37,296 nt of DNA from Pseudomonadota bacterium. GTDB lineage: Bacteria; Pseudomonadota; Gammaproteobacteria; Steroidobacterales; Steroidobacteraceae. The notes under the pieces are model-generated. The model was not told the DNA's origin and did not search any database. It saw nothing but the letters and a program-made list of their open reading frames with translations. The DNA lies in the NCBI GenBank assembly GCA_016703895.1, contig JADJBE010000014.1, forward strand, positions 1 through 37,296. Reading direction: 5' to 3'. The number at the start of each line of letters is the position of its first letter. Position 1 is the stretch's first letter. A program made the translations under genes and the position numbers. Positions 36,611 to 37,296 of this stretch are shown in pieces.

Positions 36611-36889
36611 TCAATCGCCGTAGCCGTAGCCGGAGCCGTCGCCGTAGCCGTAGCCGTCGCCGTCGCCGGAGCCGTAGCCGTCGCCGTAGCCGTAGCCGTA
36701 GCCGTCGCCGTCGCCGTCGCCGTAGCCGCCGCCGTAGCCGTAGCCGTAGCCGTAGCCGTAGCCGTCGCCGTAGCCGTCGCCGTCGCCGTAGCCGTAGCCG
36801 TAGCCGTAGCCGGAGCCGTCGCCGTAGCCGTAGCCGTAGCCGTCGCCGGAGCCGGAGCCGTAGCCGGAGCCGTAGCCGTTATCCGACAT
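36611..36889 (-). CDS. Gly-Tyr/Asp/Ser dipeptide-repeat protein
   Basis: The 92-residue protein begins MSDN and then consists of about 44 Gly-X dipeptides with X mostly Tyr, Asp or Ser (GYGSGYGSGSGDGYGYGY at the start). There is no hydrophobic core, so it is disordered and could phase-separate, coat a surface or bind nucleic acid through its tyrosines. Gly is encoded almost only by GGC and X by TAC, GAC or TCC, the mark of recent slippage expansion. The start overlaps the end of the DUF6948-type gene. Frame choice is supported by that overlap and by the MSDN start; other open frames over the same DNA are shadows. Confidence 0.6.
   Translation of the reverse strand: MSDNGYGSGYGSGSGDGYGYGYGDGSGYGYGYGYGDGDGYGDGYGYGYGYGYGGGYGDGDGDGYGYGYGDGYGSGDGDGYGYGDGSGYGYGD
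36617..36880 (-). repeat. Six-base period repeat GCCGTA / GCCGTC / GCCGGA
   Basis: About 44 tandem hexamers on the + strand differing only at the last two or three bases. A long pure repeat of this type is prone to length change by slipped-strand mispairing, always in frame. Confidence 0.9.
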
Positions 36890-37157
36890 GAGTGGTCTCC
36901 CTCTCCCATGCCGCTACAGCAGCTTTTGTCATCTCGGAGACGGACGTCACTTTTCGCAATTCGATTTGTGTAACGCGGGCACCGATGCGCGATCCCGCTG
37001 CTGGGCCATTCTCAGCCAGCCCCATGAAGCCGCCTGTCGCTGCAGACCAGTAAATGCAGTTGCGCGCGTTCTTCAAAACGACGGTGTCGCCGCTGGTGTC
37101 GTCTGCGTATCCAAAAAACACGCCGCGAAATTCGGTAGTGATGATTACGGGTCTCAT
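36879..37157 (-). CDS. DUF6948-type protein, first gene of the early-left operon
   Basis: The start is the ATG after CAGGAGGGCAT (consensus ribosome site), giving 92 residues, MRPVIITTEFRGVFFGYADD. The small beta-barrel-like pattern (VIITTEFRGVFFG; DTVVLKNARNCIYWSAATGG; RVTQIELRKVTSVSEMTKAA) matches a family (DUF6948) seen in many phage early regions without known function. The open frame continues upstream to 37244 but that part looks untranslated. A 110-base leader separates it from the promoter at the window edge. Confidence 0.7.
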   Translation of the reverse strand: MRPVIITTEFRGVFFGYADDTSGDTVVLKNARNCIYWSAATGGFMGLAENGPAAGSRIGARVTQIELRKVTSVSEMTKAAVAAWERETTHVG

Positions 37158-37266
37158 ATGCCCTCCTGTGGCTTTGCTATCGGCGCGATCTGGAGAGCGC
37201 CAGGGGAGGAGGAAGCGCCTGCTGAGTGGGGGACTCTGCTGCAAATCGCGCCGCCGATGAGTTCAA

Positions 37267-37295
37267 TGTTTAGCAAAACTAAACAATCTGTCAAC
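37267..37295 (-). promoter_or_regulatory. Early-left promoter with repressor-type operator
   Basis: On the minus strand TTGACA (37295-37290), 17 bases, then TAAACA (37272-37267). The perfect palindrome TGTTTAG-CAAAA-CTAAACA (37267-37285) covers the spacer and the -10, exactly where a CI-like repressor would block polymerase. The repressor gene should lie just beyond the window's right edge. Confidence 0.7.
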
Positions 37296-37296
37296 A

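Noticed and set aside
36547..36909. Minus-strand ORF of Ala-Thr repeats over the hexanucleotide array
   Set aside because: Shadow of the Gly-Tyr frame; no ribosome site or coupling.
1..37296. tRNA or rRNA genes
   Set aside because: No cloverleaf or rRNA-like segment was noticed on reading either strand; a dedicated scan was not possible.

Overview
The window looks like most of a temperate, P22-like podovirus (short-tailed phage) genome or prophage from an alphaproteobacterium, probably of the Rhizobiales/Hyphomicrobiales. The evidence is the P22 gene order (small terminase, large terminase, portal, scaffold, P22-type coat, gp4-like and gp10-like head completion proteins, DNA-ejection proteins, tail fibre, lysis). 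Several small families I know mainly from rhizobial phages are also present. The host assignment is an inference from protein style, not a measurement.

Layout, left to right. 1-2754 (+) is the end of an early-right operon: helicase C-terminus, zinc/Toprim primase, small proteins and a DUF6456-like candidate regulator. 2704-4234 is an accessory insertion between two copies of an 87-bp direct repeat. It carries an AT-rich four-helix membrane protein, a convergent DUF6471-type gene and a broken IS1595-family end. 4271-5713 (+) encodes a probable virion-carried HExxH metallopeptidase. 5728-8552 (-) is a self-contained six- or seven-gene cassette with its own promoter. 8693-12931 holds small tail-associated genes and a glycine-rich fibre. 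12969-27717 (+) is the packaging and virion module with a free-standing HNH-AP2 endonuclease inside it. 27714-30278 (+) holds small genes, a peptidoglycan-hydrolase candidate, nested spanins and a coiled-coil membrane protein.

30351-32385 is a complete terminal-inverted-repeat element of IS1595 type. Its transposase keeps the N-terminal zinc ribbon and helix-turn-helix and the last 12 residues, but the DDE catalytic core is replaced by an HNH nuclease module. It also carries four small passenger genes, apparently transcribed from a promoter built into the terminal repeat. This chimeric element is the most novel object in the window.

32347-37157 (-) is an early-left operon read from a promoter/operator at the extreme right edge. 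It contains a DUF6948-type protein, a Gly-Tyr repeat protein, small proteins, remnants of ERF annealing protein and YqaJ/lambda-type exonuclease, a hexapeptide-repeat beta-helix protein, a DUF1367-like protein, HNH nuclease and zinc-ribbon proteins.

A striking pattern is where the damage lies. The helicase, primase, exonuclease, ERF and beta-helix genes all contain frameshifts, while the roughly 16 kb of packaging, virion and lysis genes read through without one. Either the replication/recombination functions are decaying while the particle genes are kept, or early-region sequence quality is poor; reads would decide.
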